Source of the DNA: Hymenopus coronatus
Lineage: Eukaryota > Arthropoda > Insecta > Mantodea > Hymenopodidae
NCBI GenBank assembly: GCA_030762935.1
Contig: CM060886.1
Coordinates: forward strand, 31,164,509 to 31,228,508
Reading direction: 5' to 3'
DNA: 64,000 bases
Shown here one piece after another: positions 11,010 to 21,195 of this stretch. The position numbers and the translations under genes were made by a program. The notes below the pieces were generated by a model. That model saw only the letters and a program-made list of their open reading frames with translations. It was not told the origin of the DNA and ran no database searches. Positions within the stretch are counted from its first letter, which is position 1. Each line of letters opens with the position of its first letter.

Positions 11010-11984
11010 ATGGCCACGAAGAGCATGGTGTCCGTGAAGAGACCAATACGTCAGCTCTCCGTCCGGGAGAAGCTTGAGGCGATACAACGTGTGCATAATG
11101 GAGAATCAAAGGCGTCCGTCGCGAGAGACATTGGAGTTCCTGAGTCAACGCTTCGTGGATGGTGCAAAAGCGAGGATAAACTTCGAAATGTGGCAAGATC
11201 TTGTGGCACGCCAGAATCTCAACATTCTGTCGAAGAACACGACAACAAAGACGCAACAGCTGCCGCAGGCGTCAGGATAATTCAACCTGGGGCTGGAGGA
11301 GGCGGGGGAGAAGATCTCGATGGAGGACCGAGCGACAGAAAGCTGCCTCGAATGGACGTCTCGGCCACTACTTTGACGCCACCGGAGACGGTGAATCACA
11401 ACAAGCCTGAACTTGATGAAGCACTCTGGTTTTGGCTAAAACAGCAACAGCAGGTGAGTATGTCCATGGGTACTACGGGGCCACTTCTGGACTCCAAAGG
11501 AACGACAGATCTCAACAAAAACGGCGTCGTAGATGGCAGCTGGTTTTGGCGGTGGTACAAGAGATACGGCTTTTCACAGTATCCTGACCCTTTGCAAACA
11601 GTGGAAAAGGGTGCAAATGCAAATAGTGAAACTGTAGGACTGCCAAAAACAAACGGTCATTCCATACAAATTGCGAACAACACAGTAAGATCGACTTTGG
11701 ACAGCGTGTTGAATGCAAAGCACAATAACAATCGAAGTGACAGTCCTGGTAAAACCGAAGAGTCGGACGACGATGATGACGAGGACGAGCCTCCAGCCAC
11801 AGCGGCAGAGGCTGTCGTCCACGGGGAGAAGTTCCTACGGTGGTTGGAGTGCTGCTCAGATCCCAGTGTAACAGCAATGCAAATCCTCCAGTTCCGTTAC
11901 CTGCTCAACAACGTGCGTGCTTGTGCAGATCGCCGCGCGAAACAAGTCAAAACGAAAACCCCACCACGTTCCAGGCGTAAATAA
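11010..11984 (+). CDS. dan: Distal antenna-like transcription factor (pipsqueak-type HTH)
   Basis: A 324-residue protein in one uninterrupted exon. The N-terminus carries a pipsqueak-type helix-turn-helix DNA-binding domain (about residues 8-58; core SKASVARDIGVPESTLRGWC). Two short aromatic motifs follow: EALWFWLKQQQQ (about 138-149) and SWFWRWYKRYGF (about 177-188). An acidic run (EESDDDDDEDEPP, about 250) precedes a C-terminal block GEKFLRWLECCSDPSVTAMQ (about 270-289) continuing to ADRR. This order is what I know from insect Distal antenna and Distal antenna-related, nuclear factors acting in antennal and eye development. The start is the ATG at 11,010 in context GCAATGGCC; the frame is open further upstream but only with a non-ATG codon. 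It is single-exon, CpG-rich and repeat-free. Whether it is dan or a paralogue (danr) cannot be settled. Confidence 0.9.
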   Translation: MATKSMVSVKRPIRQLSVREKLEAIQRVHNGESKASVARDIGVPESTLRGWCKSEDKLRNVARSCGTPESQHSVEEHDNKDATAAAGVRIIQPGAGGGGGEDLDGGPSDRKLPRMDVSATTLTPPETVNHNKPELDEALWFWLKQQQQVSMSMGTTGPLLDSKGTTDLNKNGVVDGSWFWRWYKRYGFSQYPDPLQTVEKGANANSETVGLPKTNGHSIQIANNTVRSTLDSVLNAKHNNNRSDSPGKTEESDDDDDEDEPPATAAEAVVHGEKFLRWLECCSDPSVTAMQILQFRYLLNNVRACADRRAKQVKTKTPPRSRRK

Positions 11985-12307
11985 GTAAACATAAACGTTC
12001 CTTCACTCCTCCCCCTTGTTCAGTGTTACCAAAAACAGTACCCAGTGCAAATAGTGGAGCTTTAATATGAGCCCAAACAATCTATCACTACCTGTGTACT
12101 GGTATATGTTATAAATAAGTACCTATATATTTGTGTAAAATTTATGGGTTTGTATATTTTAGACGGCAACTACCTTGTTGTTCTGTTGTTCGCAGCATGC
12201 TTCCTTCTTCAGTAAAGATGCAGAAATGTTCTAGTTTGAGTGACAGAAGTGATTTTATTAAGTAAAAATGATGTGATTTATTTTATAATATGTGATAATT
12301 TACTTAC
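11985..12307 (+). other. Proximal 3' flank, probable 3' UTR of the dan-like gene
   Basis: The stretch is AT-rich and repeat-free after the TAA stop. No canonical AATAAA is seen before 12,689, so a 3' UTR would run at least that far and be antisense to the DRC7-like exon. Confidence 0.35.
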
Positions 12308-12433
12308 CAAGAAAGTAGGATCTTCAAGAGGTTCATATTGAAGATAGTCACCTATGAATTTCGCAATACCATCCCACACGCCAAACTCCGGAAAATGAGC
12401 GGATGTTGGGCGAATAGTTGTGCATACCATTTT
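12308..12433 (-). CDS. DRC7: Internal exon of a DRC7 (lobo/CCDC135)-like gene
   Basis: Read on the minus strand, a pyrimidine-rich acceptor (TCCCCCCTAG) is followed by exactly 42 open codons and a donor GTAAGTAAAT. The exon starts and ends in phase 0. It encodes a peptide beginning KMVCTTIRPTSAHFPEFG, then VWDGIAKFIGDYLQYEPLED, then PTFL. The pattern K-x-V-x-T-T-x-R-P-T, a Pro-Glu pair, W-D, a hydrophobic F-x-x-D-x-L segment and P-L-x-D-P matches my knowledge of dynein regulatory complex subunit 7, a protein of motile cilia and sperm flagella, just before its transglutaminase-like region. Neighbouring exons were not found; later ones would lie to the left, possibly beyond the window. The identification is from pattern recognition only. 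Confidence 0.7.
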
Positions 12434-12688
12434 CTAGGGGGGACATATAAAAGCAATTGTTAACATCAAAGAGCCAAGTTGAAAACCAATGTGTGGGTTC
12501 TTAAAAACAAATTTTGGTGATTATGTTTCCCACGATTATGCGCAGTGCAATAGCTCGCAAATATCAGGTTTGTTTATTGCCACAAGATAAGATAAAAAAG
12601 AACAAAAAGCAAAACAAAACAAAACAAAAAGAAAGAAAGAAGGAAAACATCAAAGTGTAAACGGTGCAGATTTAAATTTCAAAATTCT

Positions 12689-12694
12689 AATAAA
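12689..12694 (+). terminator. Candidate poly(A) signal AATAAA downstream of dan
   Basis: This is the first exact AATAAA after the stop codon, in a repeat-free AT-rich region. Such hexamers are frequent by chance at this composition; another is at 13,432-13,437. Confidence 0.25.
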
Positions 12695-14550
12695 TTAAAC
12701 TTACATTCAGAATAAAAAAAAAAAAACAAATAACGGATGATATTTTTGTCACATGAAAACTGAAAAAAGAAGAGAAATCCTACATATGTTCTTTTTGTAG
12801 TGCATTATTACCGTATTTTGCTTAAGATTATTGTAGGAAGTGTGAAACAAAACTGCTCTTTTAAGAGAATTTTAATACTGAAATCAGTGAACATAAACGT
12901 TCGTTGGCTATTAGAAATAATTGTGTTCAGAAAGTAATACTGAAAGCATATGGAACAGTTAAAATAGCTTGTGATAATAAGCTAAGTGAACTAATTATTT
13001 GCCTTTCAGTTTTTTTTATCCAAAAGGTATGTTAATTCGTTTTATTCTTTTTTTTATTTGTTTTGTTGGCTTTCTTTACTTTGAGAAAGCAGTAAAAAGC
13101 TGTCTCTTTCTTTCTTCCCACTCACAGTGCCATTGTTTCAAATATATGTAATCATTGAGAGCAACCCCCTAACATACATATTAAAATGACACAATTTTTA
13201 TGAATATTTTGCAATTCACTTCATTATTAAATTGGCTTAGAGAAAGGCATGGTACAAGTAACATTAATTTAAAGTTGCAAATAAACAGTTGGAAATGAAG
13301 AATTTATATTTTCTACTCACTTGTACAAATGTCATTGTTTCCTTAAATAATATTAGAAATGTTATGTGTCACCATATATGTAAAATGTACAAGAGTTCTT
13401 ATGTATGATGCCATGTTCATTATTTTATAAAAATAAATTATGGAAATTACATCAGTTTTATTTTTGGCAATATCCACTGTTTAATTTTATTTTTTTTTAT
13501 TTTTGGAGATAAATGAATGAAATTATAGAAATTATGTGAGCTCAGAATACCTCAACTGCTAAACTTAAGAGTATTCATCTTTTCAATATTGATGATGGTA
13601 GAGGATGGACACTTTAACAAAGTTTCTGAAAATGTCTGAAGAATGATAGTTATATAGTGTACATCATTTTAGCACTTATTTACTTTTAACAGAATAATGT
13701 TACCTATGCTTTAGCAATATCAACAATTATTTACACTTAATGATGAAATATTTATGGTTCATAATGTTACTCAGTCTGCACTATTTAACCTATTATTTTG
13801 TTTCTTTGTTTATGAGCATCACACACCATTCTGCATACATTATATATGATATAAACACAGCTCTGTGATTTGATTTGGTAGTGTTTTGGGATAAAAACTG
13901 TGAAAAGCTGGCCATATTACTCCTTAGGCTTTTATATAATCCATAGTTTTTAGTTCCTGGGATCAGCTGACAGATCATAACAAATGAAAATAGGGCTTCT
14001 TACAAATATCTTACATTGCTGGAATTTGCAACATTCTTAAGTGCCAACAAATATAATGGATGCACAATTTTTAAGTGGTACCCCTGACTCTACACAAAAG
14101 TGAGATGCAGCATTACATGATCTGTTCATTTTGAGCCAATGTTAAAATATAAAACAGATAAATTGCTTTTTAACATAGGTACAGCTTGAGTAAATAATAA
14201 TAATAGTAGTAGTAATAATAATAATAAAAAACACAAATAGCATATGCAATTAAGCATATAAGCATAAGTATAGAAGAAAAAAAACATGCTTTTACTTTCT
14301 ATATTATGTTTGTCTTTCCTGCTACAATAAATTACAAATACAGATGTCCCAACTTTTTTTGTAATACAAATCTTGCAAATGAAATTACAGGAATGAGTCT
14401 TAATGTAAGAGGAGCATTAAAAGAAGAACACAGTGTTGTATTTTTTCATTGGTCCTCTAGAATGTTCAGCAGCTAACTCCCTCTGCGTAATTACACTTGT
14501 AGCAGAATGTGTTAACAGGTAATTATAAATATTGTAAATGTTTTGGAATT
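12695..14550. other. AT-rich non-repetitive region; simple repeats only
   Basis: No module A/B repeat copies, SINEs or ORFs of interest are visible. It includes short homopolymer runs and a mixed (AAT)/(AGT) tract at about 14,196-14,227. It could be distal dan 3' UTR or intron of the DRC7-like gene. Confidence 0.4.
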
Positions 14551-14554
14551 TTTA

Positions 14555-15604
14555 ATTTCTCTACTTAGTAGGTACAGAAGGTACTGCATTTAACCCAAAA
14601 ATTAGATATTGAAATACTGCATATCTGAAGACCTCTGGGTAACTTGCATAGCTGGTAAACCATAGGAGATCGACTAAAACTTACTACACAAAAATGTAGA
14701 TCTTGTTAAAACACACAATTTATGTCATACTTTTTACTTTCTCCATGCGCACTATGTACATAGTGTATAGAGAAAGTATTGCACTCCACCCAAAAATTCG
14801 ATACCAAGATTTCACCGGAAATATATGTTTTAGGGTCCCCAATATAAAAAAAAAAAAAGCATTTTCACAAAAAGGTCCTTGTGTGTGTGTGTGTGTGTCC
14901 GTGTGTCTGTGAACACGATAACTCAAAAACGAAAAGTGGGTAAAATACCAAACTTGAAGTTTAGTATCTTCCAGAGATGCGACACGAAGATTTTGAGAAA
15001 AATACCCCCACCCCCAACTACCCTTTACATGGAACTTTTTTCGAAATTTTTTATTTTCTCAAAAATGGCTCCAACGATTTTGATTAAAAATTCGTATATT
15101 AAACATATTTACCTGACAAATAAAATGTATATGTTGAATTTTCTGGGAATAGCCTCTGAAGAGTAGTTTATTCAGGATGAATTTTACTAAATTTTGAATA
15201 ACTGCTAAACCGTAAGAGATGGACAAAAACTTACTATACAAAAAATGTAGAGCACATTAAAAACACAATTCATGTTATACTCATTTTTTTCGTGGAGTTC
15301 GTCGTTTTTGTGACATTCCTTATTTTTGGTTTCTGCTATGAAAAACGTATACTGTTCTCATACAGGAACTTGTCAAGTCCTATCCATATAAACAAAGGAA
15401 CTTCATTTACATAGCAACCAGCTTTTGACTATTACTTTAACCTATGGTTGTCCCTTATTTCGCTTCTACTTACAAGGAAGCGAGTAATTAGACTATTTCT
15501 GCTATTGTTTTCTGATTAGCATAAAGTAAATAGAAGTATAAGTTTTTTAAGAATTATTTGTTGCAGGGATATGGAGAAAGTCATGTGAATGGTACACATC
15601 AGAT
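14555..15604 (+). repeat. Module A/B repeat, plus: partial A + complete A + B
   Basis: A deleted A module (14,555-14,734) ends ACACAATTTATGTCATAC and is followed at once by a new hairpin (ACTTTCTCCATGCGCACTAT), a TG tract at about 14,879-14,900, the rest of A, and B ending GTACACATCAGATTTTTTTT. The A-to-A junction falls at a T-run, at the same internal point as those near 39,429 and 40,039. Confidence 0.88.
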
Positions 15605-15948
15605 TTTTTTTGTGGAGTTAACCACTTTCATTTGTTATTAATTTCATTTTAAAATACTTTTCTCATATACAATACTTTTCTTTTGTTTTACTGCTGGTCA
15701 TGCAAAGAAAACCAAATTTTAAATCTCATAGCAACTAAATTTTTAAAGATTTTAGTACATATACTGTATACTTTTATTTTCCTTCTACTTATAAGAAAGA
15801 AAGAAAGCAGAAAGCAATTTTTGCTAATATTTATCTTGATTAGCACATGAAGTAGATAGAAGAATAAGCTTTTGTAAGAATAGTTTGTGACAGATTAGGC
15901 AGAATAAGTCATGTGAATGGAACACAACAGACTTTTTTGTTTGTTTGT
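15605..15948 (+). repeat. Extra module B in tandem
   Basis: Directly after the first B end (CAGATTTTTTTT), module B restarts with GTGGAGTTAACCACTTTCAT and ends GGAACACAACAGACTTTTTT. It gives an A-B-B arrangement and shows B behaving as a unit. Confidence 0.8.
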
Positions 15949-16174
15949 AGTGCTAGTATAATGTTCTCCTAATCACCTTTATTGAACATTTTGATTTAAC
16001 TCACAGTTAGTGCATTGGAATGAGTTTTATTTGTACTTGTATTTACTTGACATGACATGACTGCAACTTCATTGTAAAACAGCAGGATAGTGTTGACTTT
16101 CCTATTATATGGGATAAATACTTTGCAAGTTTCAAAATATTCCTGGAGCAGTAATATTAGTATTATGATACAAA

Positions 16175-17020
16175 AAATCTGATATCTTCTATTCACATCT
16201 TTCTCTACATCTCTGTAACAAATTATTGTTAATATGCTTATTCTTCTAATCAAGATAAACATTAGCAGAAATGGTTCTTATTACTTAGTTCCTTATAAGT
16301 AGAAGTGAAACAATGGAATACACTAGGCTAAACCAACAGTCAAATTTTTTCAAATATAGTTACAATGGGATTGAAAGCCATTTCTTTGCATGCCGGGAGT
16401 TGAGAAGCTCTGCATGAGAAAGTTTTAAGTATTTTAAAATTAAAATCAATAACAAGGAATATCTTAAAAATGGCTAACTCCACAAAAAAAATGTATACAA
16501 CATAAATTGTGTGTTTTATAGAGATTGCATTTTTTATGTAGGTTTATCTATCTCTTAGTTTACAAGCTATGCAAAATTCAGAAAAATTCATCCTTGTAAA
16601 GAGGTCTTCAGAGAGTATTCCCAGAAAATCAAAACACATGTTTTATTTGTCATGTAAATATCTTAAATATAAGAGATTTTAATCAAAATCATTAGAGCTA
16701 TTTTTGAGAAAACCAAAATTGTCAACAATTTTTCCATGTAAAGAGGCGTTGGGTGTAAGGGGATTTTCTTGAAAATCTTCATGTCACTTCCTTGGAAGAG
16801 ATGGAATTTAAATATCAACTTTGGTATTTAACAGACTATTTGTTTTAGGCCCATATACACACACACACATACTTACACATGGACATTTTTCTAAAAATGC
16901 TTTTCTTGGATTCAGGGGTCCCAAAACATGTATTTCTGGTGGAATCTTAATATCAAATTTTTGGGTGCAATACAATACCTTCTCCATACACTATGTACAT
17001 AGTATGTGTAGAGAAAGTAA
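16175..17020 (-). repeat. Module A/B repeat, minus copy
   Basis: The copy runs from AAAAATCTGATATCTTCTAT through module B and module A to the palindrome CTATGTACATAG and its arm GTGTAGAGAAAGTAA. The microsatellite is reduced to CACACACACACA. Confidence 0.85.
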
Positions 17021-17261
17021 TATACCTACTATATTCATAAAGTGTTAGAAAAATTCATGCAACATTTTACAAGAAATTTTAATTTATTTTGGCAAAATAT
17101 TTAGTTTTCATTAGAATAAATAGTTTTAAAACATAAAAGCTTTAAAATTATGATAGAATATATGGAAGAGGTTCATGAGGAGTATGAAATCATCAGGAGC
17201 GAAAGGAATCTCATGAATAACATTGGTGTCTGTATCATGATTACTGTCTATTAAGCTTTAC

Positions 17262-17365
17262 TTTCTTTACACAGTTCATGGGTAGAGAAGGTGTTGCACT
17301 ACCCAAAAATTGGATTCAAAGATTCTGCCAGGAACACAAGTTGTAGGGTTCTCTGTGCAAAAAAA
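17262..17365 (+). repeat. Module A 5' fragment, plus orientation
   Basis: A hairpin remnant and the first 100 bp of A end at an A-run. An inverted module B fragment follows immediately, so this is a chimeric head-to-head joint like the one at 35.79 kb. Confidence 0.65.
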
Positions 17366-17480
17366 AATCACATGAATATATAGCAAATTATTGTTAAAAA
17401 GCTTACACTTCATCTACATCATGCTAATCTAGATAAAAATTAGCAGAAATGGTCCTTATTACTTGGCCCCTTGTTAGTAG
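17366..17480 (-). repeat. Module B 5' fragment, minus orientation
   Basis: The fragment contains GCAAATTATTGTTAAAAAGC and ATGCTAATCTAGATAAAAAT of module B in reverse. It is interrupted before module A. Confidence 0.65.
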
Positions 17481-17489
17481 AAGGGAAAA

Positions 17490-18215
17490 AAATCTAACTT
17501 GTGCCTTTCGCATGATCTCCTCTAATTGTTGGTAAACAAAACTCTTATTCAAAACATTAATCTGTTATCTACATTATGCTAATCAAGATAAACATAGGAA
17601 AAGTTAGTTTTATTACTAACTTCCTTGTAAGTAGAAGAGAAACAATAAACTGCACAGTTTAAAGCGATAGTATCATCCTTTGAAAACCAGTCGCTATGTG
17701 AAACAATTGAAATTCTAATCTCTTTGATTGTCAGGAGTAAACAAACGAGAAATGAGAAGAAAGATGTCTTCCCATTTGAGAAAAATTTAAGTGGCTAAAA
17801 TTGAAACTAATAATCTGGAATATCTCAAAAACAGTTAACTCTACAAAAAAAATTGTATATGACATAAATTGTGCATTTTAATTACATCTATATTTTTGTG
17901 TAGCAAGTTCTTGTTTATCTCTTACAGTTTGGCAGTCATACAAAAGTCATCTAGAATGAAGAGGTCTTCAGAGGCTATTCCCAGAAAATCTAAGACATAC
18001 ATTTCATTTGTCATAAATATAAGGTATTTGAATCAAAATTGTTAGCCATTTTTGAGAAAATTGAAATTTTTGAAAAATTTTCCTTGTAAAGGGTAGGGAG
18101 TATTTTCATGAAAATCTTTGTGTCACATCCTTGGAAAATACCAAACTTAAATACCAAGTTTGGTATTTAACAGCCTTTCATTTTTGAGCTATGCTGCCCA
18201 CAGACACACATACAG
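17490..18215 (-). repeat. Module A/B repeat, minus copy lacking the hairpin end
   Basis: Module B runs to about 17,845. Module A follows through ACCAAACTTAAATACCAAGT and ends in CACACATACAGACATTTTAC; the hairpin is absent. Confidence 0.75.
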
Positions 18216-19035
18216 ACATTTTACTAAAAATGTGAATGGAACATATAAGTTTTCTGCTTTCACATATCTGGTGTACCTTTGAAGAGCTGAAGATACTGAC
18301 GAGGATTTACAAGTCATGTCCCAATAGGGTATAATGGTGATGTCAATTGAGTGATGGTCAAACACAAAACTTTAATTTTATTTTCTTTTATAGGTAACAG
18401 TTTAAATAAAACACTGATTTTGTAAACCAAAAGTAAGTTCTACTTTTAATGCTTCAAACAAAATAGATTATCATTAATTTCCAAAACTAATATTTTGTTT
18501 TAAAATACCTTTTGATGTTTATTCTTTTAAAATGCTCTACATGCAATGCAACTGCAACTGTTCACTTGATATGTTTTTCAGTGCACCAAATTTCTCATAA
18601 ATGACCACAAAATAAGGTTATAAGTATTTGTCATAGACCCTTTTATACTAGTCCAAATACAGTTAAAGTTAGTCAGTTTTACAGCCTAGAATATTTAAGA
18701 TTACACCTCTACCAAATTTATTTTTACAATAACTTGATGAACATGTCATATTAAAGTATTGTAAACTTAGACATTTAAAAATATTATTAACTATTACTAT
18801 TGTGATACAAAATAGACACACTTAAAATTAAAAATAAATAAATAAATACAATATACGTAAGAGAATTTCAACCAAAAAACTAATGAAACACTCGCCTGCC
18901 TGCCTTTGCTAATGTACAAATCCAGATATAGTCTTGAGTACAAACCAAACATATCAAAAGTAAGAGCTGATCTGCCAAATCAATTGAGAACAAACAGCAC
19001 TTGCAAATTAGTTTTAAAGACTAGGGTTAAAATAG
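18216..19035. other. AT-rich stretch, no gene seen
   Basis: A short (AAAT)n occurs near 18,828-18,848. No coding or repeat-family signature was recognised. Confidence 0.4.
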
Positions 19036-19347
19036 AAATCTGATATGTTGTATTCTTATGACTAAACTCACATTTTTACAAATATAAAAACTTATGCTTT
19101 TATTTACTTCGTGTCAAATGAGATAAACTTTCATTACACATTTACATATTATATGGATATAAGAAGGATACATTAAGCTAAAGCAATAGATTTTAAAATG
19201 TGGGTTGCTATGTGATGGCTTTAAAACCCATTCTTTTGTATGACTAAGAGGACAAATACATGACGACTTACTACCTGAAAAAAGGTTAAGCATTTGAAAT
19301 TTTAACAAATTACAAAGTACATCAGCTACAATAGCTCAGAAATACCT
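19036..19347 (-). repeat. Module B of a diverged minus copy, split by a SINE
   Basis: The copy begins at GAAATCTGATATGTTGTATT and runs through diverged module B. It is broken at 19,347 by the family-A SINE, and module A resumes at 19,657. Confidence 0.7.
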
Positions 19348-19348
19348 A

Positions 19349-19645
19349 GGTCGTCCTCCGTGGTGTAGTGGTTACCATGCTAACTTTATATACCCAAGGT
19401 CACGGGTTCAAACCCGGGAAGGACGATGGATTTTTTCGGGCATAAAAATCCTTAGCAAAGCTTTCTTCAGAAGGGAAGCAAAGCCAATTGTCCCTTGTCG
19501 TAGATTTACAGCACATAAAAGAACCTCAAGCCTGATAAGGAGACCTCTGAGCGAAATTAAGCGGTCTTTCATGCCCAATTTAGAATGGGACGCTGAGAAC
19601 CACAGCAGTTAAAGAGCGTCCATAAATAACACCCCATTTCCATTT
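19349..19645 (+). repeat. tRNA-derived SINE, family A, full-length
   Basis: The tRNA-like head has an A box (TGGTGTAGTGGTTA, 19,361-19,374) and B box (GGGTTCAAACCC, 19,404-19,415). The body includes GCGGTCTTTCATGCCCAATT, and the tail ends near CCCCATTTCCATTT. Target duplications CAGAAATACCT (19,337-19,347) and CAGAAGTACCT (19,646-19,656) flank it, one mismatch apart. It is inserted in a minus copy of the module A/B repeat, so it is younger than that copy. Confidence 0.9.
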
Positions 19646-19656
19646 CAGAAGTACCT

Positions 19657-19800
19657 AATGCCACAAATGTATTTCCCATAAATTGTGTACCCTAATAAGA
19701 TCTACATTTTTTGCATATTAACATTATGTTAATACAATTATAAATTACACTTCAGATTAAAGAGGACATCACAGGCTATTTGCAGAATTAGCATGTACTT
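19657..19800 (-). repeat. Module A remainder of the SINE-split minus copy
   Basis: The module A start resumes with ATAAATTGTGTACCCTAATA and GATCTACATTTTTTGC, then decays by about 19,800. Confidence 0.6.
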
Positions 19801-20185
19801 GGCTTTCGTAGAAGGGGTGAAATTATACATAAGTCATCATAAGCTGTTCGTCTAAGAGATCAAAATAAATATAGCACTTATGAATATGTAATACTCTACA
19901 TGTCAAACTCAGGAACCCAAAAACAAGCAGACGCAGTTGTTGCAAGAACAAGGGATGGATACTTAATCGAAATATAAGATTTCAGATTAATAAAGATCAA
20001 GCTAAGAGCATTGACAGAGAGAAGAAATCTCATTCTGAGCCATTTATGAATAAACTACATGGGGAAAAAAATGAAATTTCAAACTGGGAAGTAATTGGTA
20101 ATTTTTTAATGGAACAATTACAAAATTTTAAATTAATGTGTTTAAGAAATTCTATAATGATTCTTTAAAATTACAGCCCCTATCC

Positions 20186-20979
20186 CTAAATACTCATTAT
20201 GTATTGTAAACAACCATTTGCTTGGTTAGGTAGAGTCACACTGAAAAATTCAATGCCATAGCCGGGATTTGAACCACGGATCTCCCAATCTCTAGCCAGT
20301 TGCTCTGCCATTGAGCTACCATGGCAACATGCCAGCATATCATTTAATTTCTCAACTGACTCGTATGTTTTCCTGGTAAACCACTGGGCGATCTCAAATT
20401 CATTTTGAGATGACAACCCAATGGCGACCTAACAATGCTGCAAGTACTTTAGACCTGGGATTCATAGTATAGCCAACTATTATTATGGTCAATTTGTATG
20501 GAATAATTGTTTTTTCACACAAGCCATGTATAGGACAGGAGTTGGATAGGTAGAGTCAATGACATAGATGGGATTTGAACCACGGATCTCCCAATCTCTA
20601 GCCAGTTGCTCTGCCACTGAGCTACCATAGCAACATGCCGGCATAGCGTTGAATTTCTCAACTGACTCGTATGTTTTCCTGGTAAACCACTGGGCGATCT
20701 CAAATTCATTTTGAGATGACAACCCAATGGCAACCTAACAATGCTGCAAGTACTTTAGACCTGGGATTCATAGTATAGCCAACTATTATTATGGTCAATT
20801 TGTATGGAATAATTGTTTTTTCACACAAGCCATGTATAGGACAGGAGTTGGATAGGTAGAGTCAATGACATAGATGGGATTTGAACCACGGATCTCCCAA
20901 TCTCTAGCCAGTTGCTCTGCCACTGAGCTACCATGGTAACATGCCGGCATAGCGTTGAATTTCTCAACTGACTCGTATA
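20186..20979 (-). repeat. SINE family B, tandem array with 306-bp period, minus
   Basis: The motif GGGATTTGAACCACGGATCT (inverted B box) recurs at 20,264, 20,570 and 20,876, spacing 306 bp each time. Units two and three are nearly identical, and unit three is cut at about 20,979. Each unit also holds the inverted A-box side (TTGCTCTGCCACTGAGCTAC). Unlike a single SINE insertion, the spacer between heads is included in the period, so this is tandem duplication of a SINE plus flank or a genuine multi-unit retroposon. Confidence 0.88.
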
Positions 20980-20980
20980 G

Positions 20981-21195
20981 TTGGCCATACTATGAACCCC
21001 GGGTGTAAAGTACTTGCAGCATTGTTAGTCACCATTGGGGTTGTCACCTCAAACTGAATTTGAGGTCATCCAGTAGTTTACTGGGAAAACATTTGAGCGG
21101 CTACAGATCGGGAGATCCGTGGTTAAAATCCCAGCTATGACATTGAATTTTTCAGTCTGACTCTACCTTGTGTGAAAAACAATTATTCCAACCAT
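20981..21195 (+). repeat. SINE family B, inverted partner of the tandem array
   Basis: Starting at GTTGGCCATACTATGAACCC, the sequence is an inverted, diverged version of the same 306-bp unit, with the head GGGAGATCCGTGGTTAAAAT. It abuts the truncated third unit directly. Confidence 0.8.

Noticed and set aside
11074..11877. Other-frame and antisense ORFs within the dan-like gene
   Set aside because: They are shadows of the real reading frame; none has a recognisable motif.
20186..20979. CRISPR-like array because of regularly spaced repeats
   Set aside because: The 306-bp period with near-identical spacers is a tandem SINE duplication. Repeats are not short and spacers are not unique; the genome is eukaryotic.
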